A stretch of DNA of 17,858 nt. Origin: Planctomycetota bacterium. Its GTDB lineage: Bacteria > Planctomycetota > Planctomycetia > Pirellulales > Pirellulaceae. Position 1 is the first letter of the stretch, and every line of letters begins with the position of its first letter. Position numbers and translations under genes: made by a program. The stretch is from positions 1 through 17,858 of the forward strand of contig JAJRVM010000121.1 of NCBI GenBank assembly GCA_024277285.1, in the 5' to 3' direction. The notes beneath the pieces were generated by a model that was given only the letters and a program-made list of their open reading frames with translations, searched no databases and had not been told where the DNA came from. Of the stretch, positions 1 through 9,600 are shown one piece after another.

Positions 1-560
1 CGCATGCAGTGGCACACGCGTTCCGTACGTTTCCTAACTCCAAATACTCGAACAAAGCGCAAGTCGATGCCAACACGCAAACGCCAAGTTGAGCAGTGTG
101 AAGCGTCAATCGAGCTACCAGTTGGGGAGTTACTAGCCGGTTCGCACTGCGTGCAGTGAGCGGCGGCGTGTTGGTTGAGCGGTTGGAAGTGCCGGATCAG
201 TTGGAATGGGAAATCCGTTCGAGCATGCAGTGGCACACTCATTCCGTACGTGTTCCAGCATCAGATACCCCAACAAAACGCAAGTCGATGCCAACACGCA
301 AACGCCAAGTTGAGCAGTGTGAAGCGTCAATCGAGCTGCCATTGGAAACCGGCTAGCCGGTTCGCACTGCGTGCAGTGTGCGGCGGTGTGGTGGCGGGGT
401 GTTTGGTAGTGATAAGTCGATCGAAGCGTAAAACTCGTCCGAGCATGCAGTGGCACACACACTCCGCACTGCGTGCAGTGTGCGGCGGCGTGTTGGTTAG
501 CTGTCCAAAAGTACCAGATCGATCGAGGTGGTGAACGCGTCCGAGCATGCAGTGGCACCA
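1..560. repeat. Degenerate ~220-bp tandem repeat array
   Basis: The motif GCATGCAGTGGCAC occurs at 2-15, 223-236, 443-456 and 545-558, giving units of 221, 220 and 102 bases and the start of a fourth. Units A and B share a 57-base block that is identical at 60-116 and 281-337. A second core, CGCACTGCGTGCAGTG, is present in all three units (143-158, 363-378, 465-480) and contains the dyad CACTGC-GT-GCAGTG. Unit C lacks the 57-base block, as if about 118 bases had been deleted, but keeps the spacing of roughly 80 bases from the second core to the next unit. The sequence between the cores is much less conserved. Short frames across it merely translate the repeat, and I see no gene here. The array may continue to the left of the window. 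Confidence 0.85.
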
Positions 561-674
561 ACATTCAAACTCGCTGCCCTTCGTTGACAAACCGAGTCCC
601 TCTTTCCACAATGAGTGAATACCTACCGACCCTTCCCCCGAATTGTATCCCACCGTTTGCGCGAGTTCCTATTC

Positions 675-3600
675 ATGTCTTGCAGGTCACGTTCGTTCTT
701 GTTCTCAACCCGTGAATTCCGTCTCCTTCTAGCTGTCTTGGTGTGCAGCATGGTCAATGGTGCATCGAGCCTATCGGCTCAGGTGCCGGCCGCGCGGTTT
801 GACGTCAATCCCTCGGGCGCGAGTGCCGATGAACATCCGCGGGCCGAGGTGGTGACGCAATCGTCGCTTGCCGGTTTTTGGGCCTCGAGTGGAAATCGGG
901 GGGATTGGAGTATCCGCCTAGGCGCCGGTGACGAAAAAAACAAACCGCCTGTGTTGCTGAGCCAAGGCGTGTTGATGGCGAGCCTGAACGAGTTGTTGCC
1001 GGCGACGGTGCGTGGTGGTGTCGAGGTAGCCGGACGACTGACCACGGGCGGCGCGGTCGACAATAAGGTCGAACCGGCCTGGGTGGCGGGATTCACTTCA
1101 GCCGATGGTCGCGAAGCGAATGTGGACTTTGCGGCCGCTTGGTTCTCTTTCGCCGACGGTTGGATCGGCGCGCATGTGGCTGCGGACAGTACGATGTTGG
1201 CGAGCAACTTGCCCGACGGCACGACGATTCGTCGCTTGACCTCTGGGCGTCGGGCGGGCGAGATTCGGCTCGATGTTCCCGGCTACAATCCGAACAACGC
1301 TCTGCTTTTCGCCATCGCCGCAGAGAATGGTGACAATACGGTTGCCGTGGGCCCGACCGAAGATGGCACGAGCTGGTATGTGCGCGTCGCTGACGAGAGT
1401 CAAGATTTCCAGGATGAGGAAAACTCCGCGTGGAGTTTCGTGCTGGTACCGCTCAGTGTGAAAGGATTGATCGGCGGCCGCGTTACGCGCGAGGGAAACG
1501 TTGCGCGCGGGTCGGGCGAGTTTATTGTCAGGCATGTGTCTGCCGGAAAATATGAGCTATTTATTCCCGGGCAGCAGGGTGTTACCGGGCAACAGGGCGA
1601 TGAGGGGGTGCTGCTGGCAATCGTTGATCGTTCTACGCCCAACGCGGGTGTTGAAGACAATACGCTTGCCTGGAAGTACGACCCCAAGGCTTGCGGCGGA
1701 CGCGGTGGTATCGTCGTAGAGACCTACGACATGCCCAGTTTTGCTAACCAGGACACTTCCTTTGCGTTTGTCTTCCTGCCGTACGATAATAGCCTTGCGC
1801 CGAAACGCGAAGGGAAGAGCACTGTCCCGGAAATCACCGCGGCCGACTCCTGGGCGCAAACGTTGCTTGAATTGTCGCAGGCGGCATCAGGCCACCCCCT
1901 GCCTTACCGAAGTGCGCCGCTGGTAGGAGAGACGAGTCGCAAGGTGTCATTACCGTTGCCTCCCAATTGGAAGCGGTTGTGGCTGCTGGCCGAGACAACT
2001 GGTGCCAAGCCGCCTGCGGCACTGTGTGAAGGCGGACGATTTGTGGTGGCAGACGGAAGTGTTCAATCGCTTGCCGACCTGCGACCACTGTACAAAGGCG
2101 CGGATCACGGGAAAGTGAAACTGGCGTCAGTCACCAACGGACGACCTGATGTGCTGTCGGCGCGGGGCGGTTGGGCCATCGCGGTAGAAATTCCCAAGGG
2201 CGCTGTGCGTTTCGAAGCTATCCTGGGCACAACCAAGGCGGCGGCCGACGCGACGGGCATTCGCTTTCGTGTCACCGACCGCCCGTCGCACTTGAGCTGG
2301 TGGTCCGATGTTGCGTCACTGGCACTGGAAGAACGTTTCTCCGATCTATGTCGACAATTTGCTCGACGCTGTGGCGACATCTCCCTCGCGCCGCCCGATT
2401 GGGAAACGTGGGCTCCCAAAGTGCGCGTCGCAGTAGGCTCGATGACGAAGGAACTGGGACCCGTGGCGGTACGCGCACCCGATCCTGCCGGTGACGCGCC
2501 GGTCGCTGAACTGCTTGCCAGTTTCGCGCAACTGGTTGAACTGAAGCAGGCCGAAACAGACGCGATCGAACAAATTTGGAAAACGGATTCACGGCTCGCC
2601 GAACTACTCGACTTTCCAGACTATGGGACGGACGAGCTACGCGCGCGATTGCGCCGTATCGCCGAAAGCAAGCTCGTGCCGCCGGGCGAACTTGCCGCGC
2701 GTATCGCTCTGATCGATAAGTGCCAAACGCAGTTGGATCAGTCGATCGTGGCGTCCGTCGATGGAAAACGAGACGCCTATAAGTTGGTTCCCAAGGCGAC
2801 GCGCCAGTTGGAACAGGTTTCCGAGTGGATCGACCGGCAGGTCGGTTGGCCTACCTACGGTGGCGACTTGCACCGGAGTTTTGTCTCGCGCGAGCGCATC
2901 GACGTGGCGCATCTTGGGATCATGTGGCGTCATACTCCAGCTGCTGCACCGTCGCCGGCATGGCCACCTCCGGCCGAAGTGAACTATGACGTGGAACATC
3001 GGCTCAGTGCCGCCGTGACGTACGATCGCGCCTACCACACGGTGGCCGCACAAGGGTGTGTCGTATACGGTTCCTCGGCCAGTGACGCGATTGTCTGTCT
3101 CGACGCAGCCTCGGGCCGCCGACGGTGGCTGTTTCCGACTGAGGGGCCAGTTCGCCTCGCACCGACGATCGCCTACGGACGTGTTTATGCAGGTTGCGAT
3201 GATGGTGTCGTATACTGTTTGGATCTGAAGTCGGGCCAAGAACGATGGCGGTTGCGTGCGAGTGATAAGGACCGCCGCCTGGTCGGAAACGGGAGAATTA
3301 TTTCGGAGATGCCCGTTCGCGCTGGCATCTCGGTCGCCGATGGCAAAGTCTATTTCGCCGTCGGTCTGTTCCCACAGATGGGCGTGTTTTTGTGTGCGGC
3401 GGACGCGCACAGCGGGAAACTACTCGAAAAGAAACCGATCAAGTATTCGCCGCAAGGATACACGTTACTGAGCGACCAACAGCTGTACGTTCCGACTGGT
3501 CGGACACCATTCGTTGTGTTTCGTCGCGATTCGTTCAAGCCAGTGTCGTTGTTGGGCAAGTCGGACTCGTGGGGCCGTGATCTTCCTGGCGGGTCCTGCG

Positions 3601-5942
3601 CACTGATCGTCCGCGAAGGTGTTATCACCGGGCCGGGCGAAGGTGGCGCCTTTCACGCATTCGCGGCGCGGACGCGTGAGGCGATGGTGAAGACCCAGGG
3701 GCGTCGCATTATTGTCGATGGTATGAAAGTCTACGTGCTGCAGTCGCGCCGGGTCGAGGCGGTCCAACGACGTAAGTATCTTTCGAGTGAGAACACACAG
3801 TATATCCGCCTGTGGCAGGCGCCGTGCCGCGATGGCTATTGCATGCTCAAGACTGCGAGTCACCTGGTGGTCGGTGGTCAGGAGCAGCTGCTGTTCTTCG
3901 ATATCGAAACGGGAAAGCTTCTCCATCACGTGCCCCTTCCTGGCGGCAGGATTGAAGGGCTGGCCGCAGCCGAAGGCCGGCTGTTCGCGAGCTGTGCCGA
4001 TGGATCGATCTATTGTCTGGGGCCTGCTGGCAACAGCAAGATGACCTTGGCTGAAGTGACCGATCGTGCCGAGCAACGGTCAGAGAACGCTGCGCGGCAG
4101 GCCGAGCCTTCCGGCAAAGACACGGACTTGGCTGAGCGAGTGATCGATTGGTCGGGTTTCTCACAGGGGCGAGCATTGGTGGTGGGCGACGCGCAGTCAG
4201 CCAGCATGGCCGTCGCGTTGGCACGCGGCTCCAATCTTCGCGTGACACTCGCAATCGCCGACCCGAAGGCTGCGCAACAAGCTCGCCAGAGAGTCTCAGA
4301 AATGCGCATGTTGGGTACGCACGTGGAAGTTCACAGTTGGCAACGCGAGGCGATCCCTTACCGACCCTATACATTCAACCTGGTGATCGTTACCGGCACA
4401 CCACAAATGGATTTCCAAAGTGTGGTACGCGTGGTTCGCCCGAGTGGCGGCGTACTGCTTGCCGAGCGGACACTGGCCGGAGCCGGTGGTGATCAACCGT
4501 CCGGGCAGCTGCTGGAACCTCCGAGCAAGCAGTTCCAGTTCGGATTTCGCCGCAATGCTGTAGCGGGTGCGGGAGCATGGACCGACACCTACGTCAACGC
4601 ACAGGGTACGGTCTGTACGCAAGACGCGATGCCATTTGGGAAGTTTCGAGTGCTTTGGTTCGGCCGGCCGGGACCGCGTCGCATGTTCGACCGGCACTGG
4701 AAAGCTTCGCCGCCCTTGTACCGCGATGGCATGCTCTACGTTGTCGGTCGCGATTGGTTGGCCGGGATGGACGCATACAACGGCACGATCCGGTGGGAAA
4801 AGACCATCTCCGGAGCTGGTCGCGTGGCCGTACTACGCGATTGTGGCACTATGAGTATCGACGACGACAACCGTTTGTATGTGGCTACCGCGAACGAGTG
4901 CATCGTGCTCGACGGTCCCAAGGGTAAGGAGGTTGCTCGACTGCCGGTAACCCAGTACACATCCGAGGGCAATCATTGGGGCTTCGTGTCGCTGACCTCC
5001 GACAGGCTGATCGGCAGTGCGACGTTGGCCGGTGCGGAGATGAGCATCGAGAGGCAGGAAGACTACACCGCAGTTTGGCGGAACAACCAGCCGGTGGTCA
5101 CCAGTCGAAGCCTGTTCGGCGCCGACCGCATCTCGCATCAGCCGGCCTGGAAGTACGTTCCGGCAGCGGGCGTGATCGCAAACCCGACCCTTACGGTGCT
5201 GCAAGACCGGGTCTGTTTTGTCGAGAGCATGAATCCGGCCACCAAGAAACATGCGACCGGCCGCATTACATTGTCGGAGCTATGGGCCGTCGATAAGCCG
5301 CAGGCTGTGGCATTGGATAGCCGTGATGGCCACGTTCTTTGGCGAACGCCTTTGGACCTGGCGCCGGCGGCAGTCAATGCCGTCTATTTGCAGGGCTCAC
5401 AAGATGTGCTCGTGTTGACTGGCACTCGACTAGCCAAGATCGGCGGTCGTACGTTAGTTCAGTATCGCCTGATCGCGCTTGGTGCCAATAACGGTCGCGT
5501 CCTTTGGCAGCACGACAATACACCGAGTCATGCCGACCGCATTGATGGCGGCCATGGCGAGCAGACTCAGCATCCGGTTATCGTGGGCGATGTGGTTTAC
5601 GGGCCTGGCTTTGCGTACATGTTACGCACCGGTCAGGAGTACACCGGTTGGTTGTGGAACAAGAGTCCCCAGTGTGCACCGCTGGCCGCTTCGGCAAAGA
5701 TTGCATTTAGCCGGCAGGACGGGCATCCGACGGCGGAGGAATTCGCCACCGGTAAGCGGCAGCCGCTCACATTCGTTAGCCGACCGGCGTGCTACTTGAA
5801 TATCTTGCCCGTGGGCGGCATTGTGCTGATTCCCGAGGGAAGTTCTGGCTGCACCTGCGGCTACAGTATTCAGACCAGTATGGCCTTTTATCCTGAAGCC
5901 GTTGCCAAGCCGGAATCAAACGACGCCGTTCAGACGGAGTGA
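675..5942 (+). CDS. Giant secreted PQQ-like beta-propeller protein with methyltransferase-like insert
   Basis: About 1755 residues starting at ATG 675. An in-frame GTG at 615 would add 20 residues, but the ATG gives a normal signal peptide: basic segment, hydrophobic LLLAVLVCSMVNGA, then SSLSAQ, so export is expected. Residues ~60-375 hold an all-beta region of unknown function with two similar halves (each ends in a hydrophobic FVLVPL or FVFLPY strand). Residues ~580-725 look helical. Residues ~725-1115 are PQQ-like propeller blades, with motifs such as VVYCLDLKSGQERW and LLFFDIETGKLL. Residues ~1165-1265 resemble a class I methyltransferase Rossmann fold ending in VVRVVRPSGGVLLAE, but the glycine-rich SAM loop is lost. 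Blades resume at ~1340-1735 (MDAYNGTIRWEK, LDSRDGHVLWRT) and end in a GCTCGY...QTS motif known from planctomycete relatives. No CXXCH heme site is present. The propeller assignment is solid; ligand and role are unknown. There is no clear SD sequence. Confidence 0.9.
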   Translation: MSCRSRSFLFSTREFRLLLAVLVCSMVNGASSLSAQVPAARFDVNPSGASADEHPRAEVVTQSSLAGFWASSGNRGDWSIRLGAGDEKNKPPVLLSQGVLMASLNELLPATVRGGVEVAGRLTTGGAVDNKVEPAWVAGFTSADGREANVDFAAAWFSFADGWIGAHVAADSTMLASNLPDGTTIRRLTSGRRAGEIRLDVPGYNPNNALLFAIAAENGDNTVAVGPTEDGTSWYVRVADESQDFQDEENSAWSFVLVPLSVKGLIGGRVTREGNVARGSGEFIVRHVSAGKYELFIPGQQGVTGQQGDEGVLLAIVDRSTPNAGVEDNTLAWKYDPKACGGRGGIVVETYDMPSFANQDTSFAFVFLPYDNSLAPKREGKSTVPEITAADSWAQTLLELSQAASGHPLPYRSAPLVGETSRKVSLPLPPNWKRLWLLAETTGAKPPAALCEGGRFVVADGSVQSLADLRPLYKGADHGKVKLASVTNGRPDVLSARGGWAIAVEIPKGAVRFEAILGTTKAAADATGIRFRVTDRPSHLSWWSDVASLALEERFSDLCRQFARRCGDISLAPPDWETWAPKVRVAVGSMTKELGPVAVRAPDPAGDAPVAELLASFAQLVELKQAETDAIEQIWKTDSRLAELLDFPDYGTDELRARLRRIAESKLVPPGELAARIALIDKCQTQLDQSIVASVDGKRDAYKLVPKATRQLEQVSEWIDRQVGWPTYGGDLHRSFVSRERIDVAHLGIMWRHTPAAAPSPAWPPPAEVNYDVEHRLSAAVTYDRAYHTVAAQGCVVYGSSASDAIVCLDAASGRRRWLFPTEGPVRLAPTIAYGRVYAGCDDGVVYCLDLKSGQERWRLRASDKDRRLVGNGRIISEMPVRAGISVADGKVYFAVGLFPQMGVFLCAADAHSGKLLEKKPIKYSPQGYTLLSDQQLYVPTGRTPFVVFRRDSFKPVSLLGKSDSWGRDLPGGSCALIVREGVITGPGEGGAFHAFAARTREAMVKTQGRRIIVDGMKVYVLQSRRVEAVQRRKYLSSENTQYIRLWQAPCRDGYCMLKTASHLVVGGQEQLLFFDIETGKLLHHVPLPGGRIEGLAAAEGRLFASCADGSIYCLGPAGNSKMTLAEVTDRAEQRSENAARQAEPSGKDTDLAERVIDWSGFSQGRALVVGDAQSASMAVALARGSNLRVTLAIADPKAAQQARQRVSEMRMLGTHVEVHSWQREAIPYRPYTFNLVIVTGTPQMDFQSVVRVVRPSGGVLLAERTLAGAGGDQPSGQLLEPPSKQFQFGFRRNAVAGAGAWTDTYVNAQGTVCTQDAMPFGKFRVLWFGRPGPRRMFDRHWKASPPLYRDGMLYVVGRDWLAGMDAYNGTIRWEKTISGAGRVAVLRDCGTMSIDDDNRLYVATANECIVLDGPKGKEVARLPVTQYTSEGNHWGFVSLTSDRLIGSATLAGAEMSIERQEDYTAVWRNNQPVVTSRSLFGADRISHQPAWKYVPAAGVIANPTLTVLQDRVCFVESMNPATKKHATGRITLSELWAVDKPQAVALDSRDGHVLWRTPLDLAPAAVNAVYLQGSQDVLVLTGTRLAKIGGRTLVQYRLIALGANNGRVLWQHDNTPSHADRIDGGHGEQTQHPVIVGDVVYGPGFAYMLRTGQEYTGWLWNKSPQCAPLAASAKIAFSRQDGHPTAEEFATGKRQPLTFVSRPACYLNILPVGGIVLIPEGSSGCTCGYSIQTSMAFYPEAVAKPESNDAVQTE

Positions 5943-5987
5943 CTCTCATACTTCGCCGTGGCTCGGGAATCTTTCCCGAGTGAGAGT
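5942..5987 (+). terminator. Nested hairpin at the stop codon of the PQQ-like gene
   Basis: An outer 7-bp perfect inverted repeat (ACTCTCA 5942-5948, TGAGAGT 5981-5987) encloses an 8-bp perfect stem with a three-base loop (CTCGGGAA 5962-5969, loop TCT, TTCCCGAG 5973-5980). It begins on the last base of the TGA stop. It could end transcription or protect the mRNA 3' end, but no T-run follows, so it is not a canonical intrinsic terminator. Confidence 0.45.
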
Positions 5988-5990
5988 GGT

Positions 5991-6032
5991 ACGGCACTCC
6001 GTGCCGTTTCACGCCGCGGAGCGGCGTGCCAC
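5991..6032. repeat. Pair of perfect triloop hairpins
   Basis: Two perfect palindromic hairpins stand side by side. The first is ACGGCAC-TCC-GTGCCGT (5991-6007). The second is CACGCCGC-GGA-GCGGCGTG (6010-6028). Both have three-base loops that are complements of each other (TCC and GGA). GTGG at 5986-5989 and CCAC at 6029-6032 could pair around both. They resemble REP-like intergenic elements. Confidence 0.7.
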
Positions 6033-6142
6033 GCTGCAGACGAATTTCTATTGCCGAGCGATTAAGCTGGAACGCGTTGCGGAATACACGTGTCTTGGTG
6101 TTTTGGCGGTAGCGGGCTTCTTGCCGGTAGAGCGTTTCCCAT

Positions 6143-6193
6143 GCCTGGGATGGAATCCCAGGCTACACGTGCAGTGGCACCGAACTCCGTGCC
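6143..6193. repeat. Third GGA-triloop hairpin followed by a decayed GGCAC copy
   Basis: GCCTGGGAT (6143-6151), loop GGA (6152-6154), ATCCCAGGC (6155-6163) is a perfect 9-bp stem. Twelve bases later GGCAC (6176-6180) and GTGCC (6189-6193) pair around an 8-base loop ending in TCC. The second structure looks like a widened version of the 5991 hairpin. Its left flank, GCAGTGGCAC (6171-6180), is the same motif that heads each unit of the array at the left edge of the window. Confidence 0.65.
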
Positions 6194-6625
6194 GTTGCCG
6201 ACAGCTTCTCACCGTCTGGCGGCAATCGAAATGGCGTGTTTTCAGGCGTTCCACACTCGCCAACACGTTTTTCACTTAACGCGGCGCAACGTGAGCTGAC
6301 GCAAATTGAGTTGTTTCCCGGGCTCTTGCAGCACTTGGAAAACGACTCTTGTCCGACCTTTGGCCAAGCGAATTGTCCCCAGAGGTTGGTCAGCGGAAGA
6401 TGCCACGTAGGTCTTTTGTTTCCGAACTCGTTGGCGTTTTGTGGGCGAGTCTTTCGTCGCGGGCAGCATCGCGTCAATCGACGCGGTCCCTGGAACGCTT
6501 GCGAAGTACGAGTCCCTCTGCCATCTTTAACGGATCGGGAAGAGAGAGAATGCATCTTCGCCGAACCAAACGGATTCGACTACGAGCAAGCCCGATTGAG
6601 GCTCTGCCATTGATTTTGCCGGCCT
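6194..6625. other. Intergenic spacer without a convincing gene
   Basis: Frames of up to about 130 codons exist on both strands, but they overlap each other, lack ribosome binding sites and read as arginine/serine-rich noise. The only structure I see is a small hairpin CGCGTC-AATC-GACGCG (6470-6485). The spacer probably contains the promoter of the downstream glycoside hydrolase, but I cannot point to convincing -35/-10 boxes. Confidence 0.5.
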
Positions 6626-6630
6626 AGGAG
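6626..6630 (+). promoter_or_regulatory. Shine-Dalgarno of the GH29/DUF4838 gene
   Basis: AGGAG lies 8 bases before the ATG at 6639 and supports that start, which also gives a complete signal peptide. Confidence 0.75.
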
Positions 6631-6638
6631 TTATTCGC

Positions 6639-9600
6639 ATGAAAACGTTTCTCCATTACCGTTACCTCGCGCTGGTCGTTATGGCGATCGTGTTACTGAG
6701 TGTGTCGCGCTTGAGTGCGCAGGGTAGTTCAATCCGGGATGGTAGGCGTGCAGAAAATGCGAAGCCTGTGGGCGCAGGTGATCGGCAGGATTTCCTGGAT
6801 TGGCGGTTCGGGATGTTCCTGCATTTTAATATGGGCACGTTTGTCGGACTGGATTGGGCCAATGGCCATGAGGATCCAGCCGTCTTCGCTCCGTCGCAAT
6901 TAGACTGCGGCCAATGGGCCGATGTGGCAAAGGCAGCCGGCATGCGCTATGGCGTGCTGACGGTCAAGCATACGGGCGCCTGGTGTTTGTGGGACAGTGC
7001 CCATACAACGCACGATATCACCGCGCTGAAGAACTACAGAAATGGCAAGGGCGACATCGTCCGCCAGTATGTCGATGCGTTCCGATCACGCGGATTGAAG
7101 GTGGGACTCTATTATTGTTTTCCGGGCGACTACGCGCGGCCACCGGCCGGTGTGGCCGTGGAGGGAAAACCCGACCTGCATGGCTTGCCACCGGAAGCGG
7201 CTGGTGATTATGTCGGCTTCATCAAGAAACAACTGGCCGAACTGCTGACCAACTATGGGCCGATTGACTTGCTGTGGATCGATCAGTATCGCAACAAGTA
7301 CACGGCGTCGGCGTGGCCAGAGATTCGTGCCCACATTAAGAAGCTGCAGCCTCGATGCGTACTGGTCGCCAACAACGCGCGTTCGCTCGATGTTTCGGAC
7401 GTGTTGAGCTATGAATTTCCCTGGAGGCCGGAGCTGCCGCCGGAAGACAATGCGCTGCCCGCCGAGGTTTCCGATACGTTGTTGACTCACAGCCGATGGT
7501 TCTGGCACGCCGGATTGGGGCCGGATGACCTGCAGAGTGTCGAGGCGATTGTCAAGAAGGTGAAGCTTTGCAACTCGCGGCACGCCAACTACCTGCTCAA
7601 TGTGCCGCCCGACCGAACCGGTCGCATTCCCGCTGCCTGGGCCGCTCGTCTTCAGCAGGTCGGCAAAGAACTGGAAGGGCAAACGCCGGAGGACGAGGCT
7701 GAAGGCGTGGAGTTAGTGCGTGACAATAAGGCGGTTGGCTGTATTGTGGTTGCAGCGAAGGAACCGGCGCTGGTCAAGGAAGCGGCCGAGTTGGTTGTGC
7801 GCGTGATCGAGAAACGCACCGGAGTGCGACTTGCGCTGAAATCCGAACCACCTCAAGACATGGCGGTACTGCGTATCACGGCGGATTCGCCTGATCCGGA
7901 TCTGGACAAAGACGGGTATCTGATTTCGTCACCGAGTTCCGAGGGAATTGTTGTCAGCGGTGGGTCCGAATGGGGCGCCATGTTCGGTACTCAGGAATTG
8001 TTAGAGCGGTACCTAGGCGTGCGTTGGCTCTTTCCAGGCGAGGTGGGTGATTATATACCGAAATCGGACAAAGTTTTGATTCCCCGCGTGACGGTGCGCG
8101 AGACGCCGGCGTTCTTCAGCCGCCAGGTGAGCGGCCATGCGTTTGCTGGCTCACGTCAGAAGAATCCGCTGGCGATGTGGTTGATGCGCGCGCGGATGCA
8201 TGGACGCATGTCATTTCACCATAACTTGCTGCACTTGTTTCCTCCCGACACGGACGGCAAATCACACCCGGAGTTCTTTCCGGTGGTTAACGGTACGCAC
8301 CGTGTCCCCAGCAAACGGGGTGATTATAACTGGCAACCGGTCCTGGACGCCAATGGGATTGTCGAAGAGGCGGTCGACCGTATCAATGTGTTTTTCGACA
8401 CGCACGAAGCGACCGAGTCGTATTCGCTGGGCATGAACGATACGCATGCGTGGGACGATGCTGTGATGAAGGGGGATGTGCGACGCAATTCGATTGGCAA
8501 GGTAGATCTCTCCGACTATTACTTCCGCTGGGCCAGCCAGGTTGCCGAAGGCGTGCTGAAGAAACATCCGGACAAGTGGTTCGGATGCTTGGCATATAAC
8601 GAGCTAACCGACCCGCCGCGCCAGGTGAAAGTGAACGCGCACATTCTGCCGTACGTTTGCATTGACCGGATGATGTGGGCTGATCCGGCGGCGCGGAAGG
8701 CGGATATCGATCGTACTCATGCGTGGCTGAAAGTCGCTCCTCGATTGGCCTGGTACGACTACATTTACGGTGACCAGTTCTATAAGTTGCCGCGCGTCTA
8801 CCCGCACTTGATGGGCGAGTATCTTCGATTTGCGAACGAGAACGGTGTGGTGGCCTATTACGCCGAGGCATATCCGACTGCGGCGTGGTCAGAAGGGCCG
8901 AAGTTGTATGTCTTCTTCAAGCTGTTGTGGGATCCCACGCGTGACGTCGATGCCATGCTCGATGAATGGTGCAATCTCGCGGTTGGCCGCAAAGCTGCTC
9001 CTCATTTGCGGGCCTACTACGCGTTTTGGGAAGATTTCTGGACTCGCCGGGTCCCCACGACGGATTGGTTTACCAACGGTGTGCGACGTACCTGTTACTT
9101 ACCCATGCACGGCACGGGGTACTTTGACGCGCTGGAAGTTGATGATCTCGACCGATGTGAAGCCTGGATGAGCCAAGTAAAGGCGTTAGCTCAGACGCAG
9201 GAAGAAAAGGCGCGTGCCGAGTTCTTGTTTGCGGGCTGGGAACGTGTAAAGCAGGCCATGGAAGACTGCATCGAGTTGCTGCGTTACGCGAAAGAGGGGC
9301 CACCGCGGGGCATGCACGAGCGGCGTGTGTTCTTGGACGACTGCGAAGACGCCGGTAAACAAAACGTTCGCGGTGGATTGCCTCGTGGATGGAGCTACTG
9401 GCAGCGCGTTGGCAGTAAAGCCCAGTTCGTGTGGGACCGCAGCGCAGGCGATACGAACCCAGGGGCATTGCGGATTGCCGCCAGAGGTTCAGATGGCCAG
9501 CCACTCTGTTTTCTCAAGAAAATCCACGTCGAGCCACGCACGTTCTACCGTGCTCGGTGCCGTATTCGCACCAATGGCATCGACCCTGCCGCGACAGTTG

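Noticed and set aside
1..560. CRISPR array
   Set aside because: Units are about 220 bases with internal blocks and one deletion, not 24-40-base repeats with regular spacers, and no cas gene is present.
133..564. Minus-strand 143-codon frame and overlapping plus-strand frames in the repeat array
   Set aside because: They only translate the tandem repeat in several frames, with repeated Cys/His-rich segments and no ribosome binding site.
2637..3410. 257-codon minus-strand frame inside the PQQ-like gene
   Set aside because: It is antisense to a clear propeller-coding region, is Arg-rich and has no domain; it is a high-GC shadow frame.
5962..5980. Canonical rho-independent terminator
   Set aside because: The hairpin is strong, but no T-run follows on either strand, so only a tentative terminator or mRNA-end role is claimed.
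6163..6613. Overlapping 125-130-codon frames on both strands in the 5943-6638 spacer
   Set aside because: The two strands compete for the same bases, neither has an SD sequence, and the translations look like noise.
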